64,000 nt of DNA from Piromyces finnis (lineage: Eukaryota > Neocallimastigomycota > Neocallimastigomycetes > Neocallimastigales > Neocallimastigaceae). The stretch's first letter is position 1, and every line of letters starts with the position of its first letter. Positions 35,608-48,248 of the stretch are shown one piece after another. Made by a program: the position numbers and the translations under genes. The notes beneath the pieces are model-generated. The model was not told the origin of the DNA, made no database searches, and saw only the letters and a program-made list of their open reading frames with translations. Where the stretch lies: positions 606,001 through 670,000 of the forward strand of contig MCFH01000007.1 of assembly GCA_002104945.1 (NCBI GenBank). Reading direction: 5' to 3'.

Positions 35608-38600
35608 TTAAATGTATTTAGCAGTTTTTCTAAACTTTTCAATAGAACCACCATCAACCATAACATTCATAATCATTGGACGATTAGGATATTTATTCTT
35701 CATTTCAAAGAATTCTGAAAGTTTTTGATCAATGACATATTGAGTAAAGTTGGTTTCTTCATTTTCTTTATCGGAAGTTTCACCTTCTTCTGGTTTACAT
35801 GAACCAATTAAAAGACCCTTACCACCATAACCAGCACCAACAATTTCATAATGACGATCTTGTAATGGACAAGCAACATCGGAACCATTAAAAAGTGGTT
35901 TTTGTTGACGACAAACTTGAGCCCAACAAGAATCATTACCAATACAAATGTTGACTTGAAGTTTATGACGAACAAAAGTATCAACTTCAGCAATACTATA
36001 ACCAGCAGTACCATCACCATATAATAACCAAACATCTGCATTTAGTTTTCTTTCATTTGCAAGAAGTTTAGCTGCAAGGGCAAAACCACCACCAACACCA
36101 AGAGTACCAAATAATCCTGGATCTAACCATTGAAGAGGTTTGGTTGGCCAAATAAATTTAGCGGCAGTACCAATAAAGTCACCACCATCAGCAACAACAA
36201 TAATATCCTTTTGTTCTCTTTCTCTAATCTGTTGAATCTTTTCATTGAGTTTAGAAAGGAATACCAATGGATTAACCTTACCAATAGATTCAATATTTTG
36301 AGCATCGGTAACCTTTTTACTATAGATATTTTATAAAAAAAAAAAAAAGGAAAATTTGGAAAAATGAAATAATTTAAGGTTATAAAATAAAATAAAAAGG
36401 ACTCGTTAATTTATATAATTCAATTAGATATTGATAATTGTTATATTGATTTTTTTTTTTTTTTACTTACGCTAATTTTTCCTTTTCTTCTAATTCTAAT
36501 TTTCTTAAATTAGCAACAAATTCAGCAGGGAATTCAGCATTATTAACTTTTTCAGATTTGGAAAGATCATTTAAGAAAGAACCACAATCAGAATGAACCT
36601 TTAAGGTTGGTTTCCAGTAAATATCAGTATTCATGTTGAGAGCTTCTTCAGATCTATTAATAGCAATAATTTTAGCATTTGGATTGAAGCCTCGACCAAA
36701 ACTAATTCTGAAATCAATAGGTAAACCTATATTTTAAAATAATATATATATATATAAATATATATTATTTTAATATCTTATGCCGATTTTATAACTATTT
36801 TTAAAAATTTGCTAGGAAATAAAAAAAAAAAAAAAAAAAACCTATACATTGAACATGTATAATATATAACTCATCCTTTTATTATAATTAATTTTTTTTT
36901 TCAAATTTACCAGCAATAATGATTAAATCAGCTTCCTTAAGTGCTTGCTTTCTAACAAAACGGAATTGAATATTTTTACTTGTTTGTTCGGTATCTTTAT
37001 CACTTAATAAACCTCTAGCCATACCTGACATAAAAGTTGGCATGTTCAATTTGAGAACGGCTTGTTTAAGTTCTTCTGCTTGAACTGGAGGTAACATGAC
37101 TTGACTACCAAGAACTAACATTGGTTTCTTAGCATTAGCAATTAAATTTTCTGCTTTTTTGAATTGGCAACGAGTATAACTTGGAATATCTAGTTTAAGT
37201 GGAGCGTAATAATTGTCGTTGAAATCTTCATAACTATATTTATCAGTCCAGGCATTGCTGAAAATGTCATTTAATTGACATTCACGTCTCCAGAGACTAA
37301 TATTACCCATTGGAAAACTTACACAGGTACCAGAAGGAACTAAAGAGCTTTTAACATGTTCATAGGAGTAAAGAACATCGTATGGAATTTCAAGGAAAAC
37401 TGGACCTGGAACACCAGATAAAGCAATCTTAATAGCTTTTTTAATTTCTGGAACAATGTCACGAACAGCAAATACTTTTTTGGAATATTTAGTAACAGTC
37501 TTCATTAAACCAGCATGATCAATATCTTGAAGAGCACCTCTATTATGTTGAACAAGTGGAGCACTACCAGAAATAAGTAATAATGGAGATTCAGCCAAGT
37601 GAGCATTTTCAACAGCCGTAACAGCGTTGGTTAAACCCTTTTAACAAAAAATAATGTATTTAATTGATAATTTATTTAAAAATAAAGATCAATTGATTTA
37701 TAATATTTTAGTTAGTCAATAATAGTTGTTCCTACACTATTATAATAATAATTTTTAGTAAAATAAAATAAAATAAAATAAAAAATGCATTATAATAGTA
37801 TAACTTTATATATTTTTAATATACAATACCGGTCCAGAAGTAACAAGAGCAATACCAACGTTACCAGTTAATCTTGCCATAGCATCAGCAGCATAAACTG
37901 CAGTAACCTATAGTGACATATTTTTTTAATATTTCAAAGATTTTAAAATCAAGATTTTTTGAAATTATTAAAATTCAAATGACTGAAAAAAATAATAATA
38001 ATAATAATAATAAAAGAAAAGGAGAAGAGAAGAGAAGGAATGAAGAAGAAAAAGAAAAAGAAAAAAAAAATCACAAAATATATAGAATTTGTTTTATTTA
38101 AATATGACAAAACTTGTTTCTTTTTTTAATTAAACTTTTGCTTCAATTTAAAAAAAAAAAAAAAAACGTCATTTTGAAAACTATTATTTTAATGGCGTAT
38201 AAAAAATATTATATTACTTACTTCATGTCTTGTATCAATAACATTAATTCCTGATCTTTCACATTCAACCAAAATCTTAATTTAAAATAATAATAATAAA
38301 GAATAGAAAATTAGATATAAAGCATTTTTCTATTAACTATCATTATCATTATATATATAAAACAAATAGGTACAGGTGAAATATGTCCTCCAGTTAATGT
38401 GAAAACATTAGTTATACCGTGAGCTTTAAATGTGTTAGCAACAAGTTTTCCACCGTGCTTTTCTTGGTTATTCAATATCTTTTAACATAAATAAATGTTT
38501 TATTTTTAAAATAAAAAATAAATAAATAAAAAAAGAAAAGATAAAAAAAAAAAAATTAAAATTCATTATTAAAAATAAAAGAATTAAAATACAATTACTA

Positions 38601-38885
38601 CAAAATATAATTATAATTACAAATATAAAAAAAAAAAAAAAAAAGAAAAAAAGAAAAAAATTCATACCCTTGTAGCTTCTCTTTTTTTTTGAACATAAGA
38701 ATATGAAGCTTGACCGGCGGTTAATGCTAAAAGAGAACCAATTACAGCTTTTCCTTTAAATGCTATTGGTTTTTATAGAGTAAATATTTCATTAATTAAG
38801 AGGGGAAAGTTGACATAAAACAAAAAAACAATAAAAAAAAAATTATATATATTATATACACTTTTAAATAATAATACATACACAT
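35608..38885 (-). CDS. ThDP-dependent 2-hydroxyacyl-CoA lyase, ILVBL/HACL2-like, 7-8 exons
   Basis: Model: complement of join(35608..36319, 36471..36726, 36911..37637, 37830..37907, 38222..38275, 38374..38478, 38668..38762, 38882..38885), 2,031 nt, 676 residues (human ILVBL is about 632). The N-terminus has a hydrophobic anchor (VIGSLLALTAG). The ThDP pyrimidine domain has FTLTGGHISP and DTRHE, whose Glu is the expected activating residue, then AADAMARLTGNVG. The central domain has DFRISFGRG. The PP domain has DPGLFGTLGVGGGFALA and GDGTAGYS...IGND, the GDG-x(25-30)-N cofactor motif. DGGDFIGTAA and GYGGKGLL are typical of ILVBL rather than acetolactate synthase. Known human ILVBL is an ER enzyme that cleaves 2-hydroxyacyl-CoAs to formyl-CoA and an aldehyde. 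The 4-nt first exon (ATG T, then GTATGT) is the least certain part. Oxalyl-CoA decarboxylase or acetolactate synthase are less likely alternatives. Confidence 0.88.
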
Positions 38886-40748
38886 TATTTATATCTATAT
38901 TTTTTTATATATATATTTTTTTTAATTTAATTTAAAAATGGTTCTTTAAAAAAAAAATATGAAAAAGTAATGAATAATAAAAAAAAAAAAAAAAAAAAAA
39001 GAATTTCTTTTATGGCCTTTTAAAAATTTTAAATTAACTTTTTTTTATTATATATTTATTTATTTATTTATTTATTTTTAATCTATAATTAATATATATT
39101 TTTATAAATCTAATCATCAAGTTCCTTGTTGATAAATAACCACGAAAAAGGCACTGCACTACGGATAACTTTTTTGTGGTTAAAAAAAATAATATTAATA
39201 AATTTTTAATAAGATATCATTGCCACATATTATACATATTATGGTATTTTATTTTTTTTTTGTATAATTATTTTATCCTATTTCATTAATATTCCCTATT
39301 TTTTATTTATTATTTTCAATCTTTATATACTACTACTATTATAATCATTATCACTACTACTACTACTACGCCATTGATTTAATTAAATTATAAACTATTA
39401 CACAGATTTAATTAAACCTGTCAATGATCAAAAAAAAATAAAAATAATAAAATATGTAAAAGGGTTAAATAATAAAATAATTAATTAAATTTAAATTAAT
39501 TTGATGTACAATACATTCATGTAAGATCTTTTTTCAAGCAAATATTAAAAATGGCTTTAGAAGGTTAGTTTGTAAAACACTTTAAAAAAAGAGATAATTT
39601 AATAATTTTTTACAATTAAGTATAGATATTGTTGAATTACATTTATATATTTATAAATATTTTAAATTAGTATTATTATATTTGATAATAATAATTTGGA
39701 GTAAAGATATATATATTATTGTGGAATTATTATAATAGTATAAATGACTTTACTTTTATACAACTATTTTCTTTTTTTTTTAAAAAAAAAAAAAGAAAAA
39801 TAAAACGAAAATAAACTAAACACGATTGATAAAAAAAAACTTCCCTTTCATTTTAATAAAAAAATTCTAATAATTTTAATCGTATTATTGAGTTAAGAAA
39901 TTTAAAGTTTCTAATTTTTTAGCTTTAAATTTTTTTTATTTTTTAAAATGTATTTTTTCTTTAACAAAACAATTCTATGGAAATTAAACTCTTTAGTGTT
40001 AAATATTTTGATTTATAATAAAAATTATAAAAAAAAATTTACGTTATTACTTGTTTATTTTATTTATATTCTTTTTAATCTATTCATCAAACCTTACTAT
40101 ATAACCTAATTATATACATAATTATTTAAATCGAAATTTTTTCGTTAATTTTTTTTTTAAAGTGTTTTAATTTATTGCACTTTTTTTTTTTTTAATTCAT
40201 TTTTCTATTAATCACCGAAACGCTTAACTTTATAGAATCTCTATTAAATCATTTATTAAATAAAGGTATATACTAATGTATAAAGCAATAATATAAATAA
40301 TTTTAAAGATTTGATAAGTAATTATTTTGAATTAAAAAAAAAAAAAATCATGAAAAAGAATATTAATAATGAATATTAAAAAACTTTACTTTATAGTTTA
40401 TATTAATCGAATCGATAATTATTAAATATAGTTATATTGGTATATTACTAATATGTATTAATATACATATATACATATATTTTCAAAAAAAAAATATATA
40501 TATATATATATATATTGTTAAATAAAGATGAGAATTGTTTTAATAATAGTATTGTTAAAATAGGCTATATATTTCATTCTTGAATTAAACTAATTTTATT
40601 TTATTACCCATATCATATATGAATTATTAATTGATCCTTTATATATATACTTTGTACATATTGATATACTAATAAAATTCCATATTATAATACCATCACT
40701 TTAACGCTTTATAAATTAATATAATATAAAAAAAAAAGAAAGAAGAAA
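38886..40748. other. Divergent intergenic region between HACL2-like (-) and SPAG8-like (+) genes
   Basis: About 1.9 kb of A/T acting as the shared upstream region of two divergent genes. An imperfect 10-bp inverted repeat, CCACGAAAAA/TTTTTTGTGG (39140-39149 and 39170-39179), surrounds GGCACTGCACTACGGATAAC, an unusually GC-rich patch. An isolated ATGGCTTTAGAAGGTTAGT (39552) resembles a start exon but has no partner exon. Confidence 0.55.
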
Positions 40749-42102
40749 ATGGCAAATTTTAAACCTTCATATACTGGTACCAATTGGAATAAGCACAATG
40801 GTGTTGGTGTTACATTAATTGAAAATTGGTTTGAAGAAAGAGCTGTTGCTGAACAAATGATTAGTGAAAATGAAAAAGCTCAAAAAGAAATTAATAAAAG
40901 AATGGTAAATTTAACTTTTTTTATGTAGTCCTATTTAAAAAAAAAAAAAAATAAATAAAAAACAAATTAATATTGAATAAATTTTAAATAATTTTCTTAT
41001 GTACTCTTTGATCTTTAATTTCTTCTTCTGATATACACATACAATATATTAAATATGGATTTCAAATATATATTTTTATGTATTTAATAATAACTAAATA
41101 ATTATTTTATTATAAAAAAATGATGATAGATACAAGATTTAGAAAAGGGTAAAGTACCAGAAGAACTTAAAAAAATTCAAAAACAAAGTGACGAAATTGA
41201 CAAGGCTCAAGAAAGATTAAGAAAAGAACAAGAAAATCTAGCAAAGATGAAAGAAGATCTTCAAATAAAAATGGAGTGTATCACAGAAAACCTCGAAAAA
41301 CAAGAAAAAGAAAATAAATCTAATATGCCATATCAGAATGTGCAGGCAGCTACTAATGCATTCCAAAAACATAATATGGGACCAGGTAAAAAAGGAAGAA
41401 TGATGGAAGCCGAATTAATGGAATTAGCAAAGTAATATATAAAAATTATTTAATAAAGAATATATTCATGATTAATATATATATATATAAATTTTTAATG
41501 TTATAATATATTTTTTTAAAAAATAAAATAAAATAAAATAATAATAATTTAATTAATATATATTTAATATTATATATCACATAATTTATATTATTTGTAG
41601 AAAACAATTAGAAAGTGAACCAGATGATGGTGTTGATGAATGGAAATCCACTTTCCAACAAGATTATTGTTTCGATTTTAAATCAAGTAATTTTCACTAT
41701 ATTAAATACCATTATTTCCATTATTTATAAAAAATATATATAATAATAATTATATTTTATATATATATATATTTTTAATTATAGGTGTAAAACTCCCAGA
41801 TCAAGTATGCTTTTTTTTTTAAAAAAAAAAAATTAAAATTTTTAGTGTCTTTGTCTTTAATTAATTATATTTATTACATTTCTTTTTTTTTTTTATAGGA
41901 AACTATACAAAAATATTCTGTTCCAATTACCTACTGGAATGATAATATTAAAAATAAAGATATAAATGTTTATTCCTCAACTTCCGAAAATGAAAAAGAA
42001 CAATGCCAAGGTAATGATATACGTTTCCCACGTCATACCAACTTTACAAAATCAATACATGAATATGGACAACAAGCTAATTCTAAATTCAAAGACTTTT
42101 AA
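40749..42102 (+). CDS. SPAG8-like axonemal microtubule-inner protein, five exons
   Basis: Model: join(40749..40904, 41130..41431, 41601..41686, 41785..41804, 41899..42102), 768 nt, 255 residues. All introns are GT-AG with ATAG or GTAG acceptors; exon 4 is a 20-nt microexon. The N-terminus has GVGVTLIENWFEERAV, comparable to the (L)xNWxEERA motif I associate with SPAG8. The middle (about 45-125) is a charged coiled coil, and the C-terminal part has VPITYWND and FPRHTNFTKSIHEYGQ, resembling the SPAG8 tail. SPAG8 proteins sit inside ciliary doublet microtubules. A flagellar role fits a fungus with motile zoospores. The family call is from memory of motif similarity and should be treated as probable only; the gene structure itself is well supported. 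Confidence 0.6.
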
Positions 42103-43335
42103 TTATTATATTCATTAAATATTTTAATTATTCATTCGAAAAAAAAAAAAAAAAAGAAAACTTTTTTAAATTTGCATAAACATTTAACAATATTTTTTCA
42201 ATCATTACATTTTTAAATTATTAAGCAATATTTTATAAAGAAGTGCATATAATTCTCATTAGAAATACCTTTTTTTTTAAATTATCAACCATTGTAATTT
42301 TCAAAAAAAAATACAACTTTAAAATAATAAAAGTATATAAAGTCCTAATCATTAATATTATTACATACCTTTATGTATAATATTTATAATTTATAATTTG
42401 TCATTATTTTATCATCTGATCATTCTATTTCACGTGTTTTAAAGTTTTTTCAATTATTCATATTATACATAAAATAATATGATTGGTATATTAATATATG
42501 AAAGAATATTATAGAATATTTCTAATTTTAATAAAGTTTACATATATTAATCTGTGGAATTAATTAAAGTCTTAACCCTTTGTATTATGTATTTATCATC
42601 CATTCATCCATTCATTCATGTATTTGGCAGTGTAATTTGGCAGATTAAATAAAAATTATTACTAATACACAATTTAATCAAAAACGGGAAAGATGAAAAA
42701 TAGTTGTTGCTATGATGAAAAGAAGGTGCCTTTTTTTTTTAAATATCAATTATCATTAATAAAAAAGGAATAATATATGCTTATATATTTATCTAGTGTT
42801 TGCGTCATAGATTAACTATTTTTATTTTAATAAATGGTTTATTATTCTTATTTTTATTTATATGATTCATTCATTCATTCATGTGATGCTATGTATTGTA
42901 TTTTTTTTATTCCTAATTCCTTTTTTTTTTTTTTTATTATTATTGTTTCTTAAAGTAATACAAAAAAAAAAGCCTTAAATTATGCCTTATTTTTTGCTTA
43001 TCCTTGTTTAGTGGTCTGGTAAAGTTTTTTATATATGTGGGTTAATTACATTACATTACATTTTATATGGGGAAGATCTAGTTTTATTTTATTATTAAAT
43101 ATATTAATTAGTAATCATTGATTATCATTATCATTGTACATGAAAAGATTGATTAAAACATTTATTATATATTGAAATATATTGTATCATATATTACATT
43201 TAAAATAAAAAATTATATATAAAGGAAAGGACTTTCCGCTTTTAATTTTATTCTTTTAATTAAAATATTCTATTAATTTAATTATATAATCTTTTTATTA
43301 ATTAATAAAGAATAACTATTTTAAAAAAAAAAAAA
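42103..43335. other. Intergenic A/T with (CATT)n-type repeats
   Basis: No gene. Short CATT/ATTC tetranucleotide runs lie near 42598-42618 and 42866-42880. The last 300 bp are the MBF1 promoter side. Confidence 0.65.
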
Positions 43336-44082
43336 ATGAACACTGATTGGGATTCCGTTACTATTATTCGTAAGAAGCAAGCACGTACTAACACTATTAG
43401 AACTCAAGCTCAATTAAATGCTGCTGGTCGAGAAGGTGCTATTGTTAGTACTCAAAAGAAGTTAAATGTACAATTAGGTGGTCTTAACAAGGGTAAGGGT
43501 AACACTGAAGGTCAACGTGCTGCTAAGATTGATAGAGATACTGGTGAAAATGGTTTCCATATTAACACTGTTTCCAACGATGTTTCCAAGGTCATTCAAA
43601 AGGCTCGTCAAGAAAAGGGTTGGACTCAAAAGGTAAAAAAATAAAATAAACAGTCAAAAAAAAAATAATAATAAAAAATAACATAGCTGATTAAAATTGA
43701 AAAAGATGGGGAAAAAATAAAAATAAAAAAAAAAATAATAATAAATAGCATAGCCTATTAAGATTGAAAAAGATGAGAAAAAAACAATATTTTAATATTT
43801 ATACTATTAAAAGACACATTATAAAAATTAAAAACTTTGAATAAGAAATGAATGAATCAATATTAATATAAATATATTATTTTAAAATTTAAAAATTATT
43901 ATTTCAAATAAATAAAGGAACTTGCTACTAAGATTTGTGAAAAGCCACAAGTTGTTAACGAATATGAAAGTGGTAGAGCTAAGCCAAATCAACAAATTTT
44001 AAGCAAGTTAGAAAGAAACTTAGGTGTTAAGCTTAGAGGAAAGAATATTGGTGAACCACTTACTTTTGGAAAGAAGAAGTAA
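43336..44082 (+). CDS. MBF1: Multiprotein bridging factor 1 (MBF1), two exons
   Basis: Model: join(43336..43632, 43918..44082), 462 nt, 153 residues, the usual length for MBF1 (about 150). Exon 1 begins [14 protein letters not shown], the typical N-terminus, then the basic GGLNKGKG region. The Cro/C1-type helix-turn-helix is split by the intron at WTQK|ELATKI. The end [10 protein letters not shown] matches the conserved MBF1 tail LRGKxIGxPL. MBF1 is a transcriptional coactivator bridging TBP and bZIP activators (Gcn4 in yeast) and also limits ribosome collision frameshifting. The acceptor is AATAAAG. Codons are strongly biased (GGT, AAG, CGT, GCT), as expected for an abundant protein. Confidence 0.96.
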
Positions 44083-45447
44083 ATAAATCTAGTTAGTAAG
44101 CAAAAAGTAAAAATATATACCACTGCTATTAATTAGATAAATACCAATTTGTATATACCTGTATAAACAACCTAAAACTATTATCAAACTTCCATCACTA
44201 TTTATACTAAAAAGATAAATTAATGATGAACTAAAAAAAGCAAAAAAAAAAAAAAACGTCATAACCTATTTTAAAAAAATAATCTGCAAATATAATAAAA
44301 AAATAAATTTTTTTATTAATCATAAAATCTTTAAAACAAATACACAAAGTGCACTTTATAAATTGTATATTGGGTATTTAAAAATGAAGAATTTTATAAT
44401 AGAGTATTTAAAAGGTGAAGTTGAGGTAGTAAAAAAGAATAATTTTTTTAAGAATTTTTATTAAACAGTGGATTATTTCTGGGTTATTTTATAGAATAAA
44501 ACCTTTTAACTCATATTTTTATGTCTATTTAAAAAAATGTTTTTTTTTTATTTTAATCTATGATAATGATGTATGCTTTTTTACTTTTTTTTTTTTTTAT
44601 TCATTCAGCTGAATCACCATTCCTTTTAAATATATTTTTAATTACTATGGGTAATAATGGTTTTTTAAAAAAAAGTAATATATATATTTAAAAAAAGAAA
44701 GAAATCAAAATTAAGAGTTTGTGTGATATGTCAACATTTATTATTATTTTTTTTTAAAAAAAAAGATGATCCTACTTTTAATAAGGAGTAGTACAAGTTT
44801 AAAAATTTTTTTTTTAAAGTTTGGAAAAATTTAAAGTTTATGTTATTCAACCATATCATGAAGCATGAAAGACAATCAAAATAAATATCATAGGTTGTTT
44901 AAAAGGGAACAATTTTTCTAAAGGTATTATCCTTCAAATGGAATACACATATGCCATACCTATTGTTTTATTTTATTTTTTTTAAAAAAAAACACATAAA
45001 AATAGAAAAAATAGTAATTATCATCCTATTCTAAAAACCAATTTAATATTGCATTGACATAGTTATATAGATCCATAAATAGATATGATTTTTTAAATAA
45101 TATAAAGGATGTTATACAATAAAGAAATAAATCCACTAACGATAATTACTGTTAAGATATAATAAATGAGAGTTTATTTCATATTTTTTAATATCCAATT
45201 CCACTTTTACGCATACTATGAAAAATACAATACAATAATGAATTATAAATATTTTATTATTATTATTTATACATTTTTTTCTTTATCAATTGCACTCTGA
45301 ACATTTTTTTTTTAAAATAAAAATTGGAGTAATTGTCCTTTTTTATTTTAAACTTTTAAAAGTTTTTTTTTTTTTAAAAAAATTTTATTTGAAAAAACTA
45401 AAATCTTTATATTTGGATTTTGATATTGATACAAAAGGAATTTAATG

Positions 45448-45480
<33 letters not shown>

Positions 45481-48248
45481 AACTATAACCTTAAATATCA
45501 GAAAGTGTAATTCCTTTATTCATTTCAATAATGATTTTTTTTATTACATATAATGTTTCTTTTTTTCTTAAAAGTAAATGGATTCATTTTATTAAATTTT
45601 TTGATACTCATTTTATATCTTATTATTATATATCATAGTTATTGGGTATACATTATTATTGAAGATATCTACATTATCTCATATTATTCATATTATTAGT
45701 ATTATCATGTCAAATTATTATTATTATTACTATTTATTATTATTATTCTAATTATTTATTATTAATTAGTATTTATTAAAATATTTTTATAATATTAAAT
45801 TATAAAATAGATTAAAAAAATAAATAGATTAAATTTTATTTAATTATTTGTTTTATTACATTTTGAAAAGGATAATTATGTTAATATATTTAAACTTTTT
45901 ATTTTTTTTTCGGATTTCATTTTATTTTCGATACTTTTTTTGTTAATAATATATACTAATATATACGGATTTTTTTTTGGCAAAATTTAGGTGATATTCA
46001 GTGAGGGTAGAATTTCATATTTAATAAAATAAAGTTTCTAAAAATTAATTAATTATAATATTAATTAATTATTTTTAAAAAGTTTATTGTTTTTAATAGA
46101 TAAATTAATAAACTTTGAAATTAATTACTACAATTAATTATGTTTTATTAAATAGAAAGTGTTATGATAATATTTTAAAACGATTAAGAAACTTTTATCT
46201 TTTTTTTTTTTTTAAAAAAAAAGAAATATATAGAGTCTAATTAACATTATATAAAAGTTTAATACATGATTAAAGGTATAAAATTTTATTTTTGAATTCT
46301 ATTAAAAATCTATATTTTTTTTTAAAAAAAAACAAACTAAAAAACCATTAAGGTTTTTATCAATTTTTTTATTCTTTTGTTAAAAAAGAAAAAAAAAAAA
46401 GAATATATAATTAATTAATAAATACAAAATTTATATTCATTCAATAATAATTGATATTTAATCGTTTGAAAAAACACTTTATATTGGCTTGATTTTATAT
46501 AGTGTTGTGAATTTTAAGAAAATTAAAGTTGATCCTAAAAATGTCTTTAGAAAATTTTATAGATTTATGTAGTTTATTAAAAAAAATTCTCAAGATCAAT
46601 ATGTGAAATGATTCATAAATTTTAATAAAAAAAAAAGAGAGGTGGTGCTATCTAATATCAAATTTCATTAATCTTTTATCAGTAAATAATATATTTCTAG
46701 CAAATATTTTAAAGTTATTATTAATAAATCTTCCTATTTTTCTGTATATAAATTTTAAAGATTAGCTTTTTTCTTTTCATATATTATTCTATTTTTATTT
46801 AATAAAATTTAATTTAATATATTAATTGATACTGATTTAGTTTTTCTTTTTTTAATTCATACTGAATGGCAAAATTGTGGTTTGGTTTATTTTATTTTTT
46901 TGGTAGATTGTTACTTTGATAAAAAAAAAATAGAAAATTGAAAAAGGATATTGATATTAAACTAAAATCATAATGATAATGATAATAAATAACCTTGCTA
47001 TTATTGTTATTATTATTGTTATAATAAATGAATGAAATGTATAAATTTAAATAATTATTATTCAATAGAAAAGAAAAAAAAAATATTTTTTTTTTTTTAA
47101 TTAATTTATTTAAATAATATTTTTTTTTTTAATTAAATTAATTTTTTAGTTTCCATTACAAGAAATAATTAAATAATCAATTTTTCCAAATTTTAATAAA
47201 TAGAATTAAAGTTAAAATATTAAAAAAATTAAGATTTAGAAATAATAGTTTCAATAATATTAGTATGAAAAAAGTTGTTTTTTTTTTTTTTTTCTTTTTT
47301 CTTTTTTTTTAAACTTTGCTTTCATAATAAAAAAAAATCAATGTTATTATAAATATAATATTAGTAACCTATGTTAAAATTCAAATTTTGAAAAAATATT
47401 TGAATATATCACTGAAACCAGGATTTATATCGATTTTATAATGGAGAGCGTTGCTAATATAAAGTAATATAACGATATATATATGTATATCTATTCATAT
47501 TTATATTGAAAATTCAGTCATAGGAATAATATATATATATTTTATTTGACAAGGCTTGGAAAAATAAAAAAAAAACATGTCGAGAATAAAAAAAAATATT
47601 TAAATAAAAAGAGAAATAATTAAATAATAATAATTTTAAAAATACACTACAAATGTTAAAATTTTACAACAAATATACTATTATAATTACAATGAGATAT
47701 ATATATATATAAAGAGAGATATAAAAAGCTATTCATATATATTATAACAAAATAGTATATTCAAACGTCAGTTAAAATTTAATATTATGCATATCTTTAG
47801 AATGAAAAAGTGAAATTAAAAAAAAAAAAAATAAAGAATTAAAAGTAAAAGACAATATTATATATTCATGTTAAATTATTTTTTCAAAATATAATTTTGC
47901 ATGTTTTTTTTTATGGGAAAAATTATCTTTATTATTTTTTATAAATTAATTTAATTTAAAATATTAATTATTATTGTTATATCTATCTATCTATATTTTT
48001 ATATTATCTTTTATTATTATTATTATTTATTAGTATTGTTCTTTAAAAAAAAAAAAAAAAAAAAAAAAAGGAAAATTCGAGATAAATAAATACTGCGTCA
48101 AAAAAAAAAAAAAAAAAAAAAGAAAGACAACTTTAAAAATAGCATTAAAGGAACAATTCAAAAAAAAAGATAAAGAATAATATCATAAAATAATTTATAA
48201 TAACATACGTATATATTCAAGAAAATAAAAAAAAAAAAGAGAATAAAA
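44083..48248. other. Long intergenic region between MBF1 and the bZIP gene; no gene seen
   Basis: About 4.2 kb of A/T without supportable exons. It is notable for many T-tract/A-tract palindromes (for example 44743-44764, 45449-45481, 46200-46222 and 46316-46331), always T-run then A-run. The 300 bp before 48249 are extremely A-rich and are likely the 5' leader of the bZIP gene. Confidence 0.6.

Noticed and set aside
39552-39570. Short start exon MALEG with a GTTAGT donor on the plus strand
   Set aside because: No downstream coding exon can be found before the next gene, so a five-codon match is not enough.
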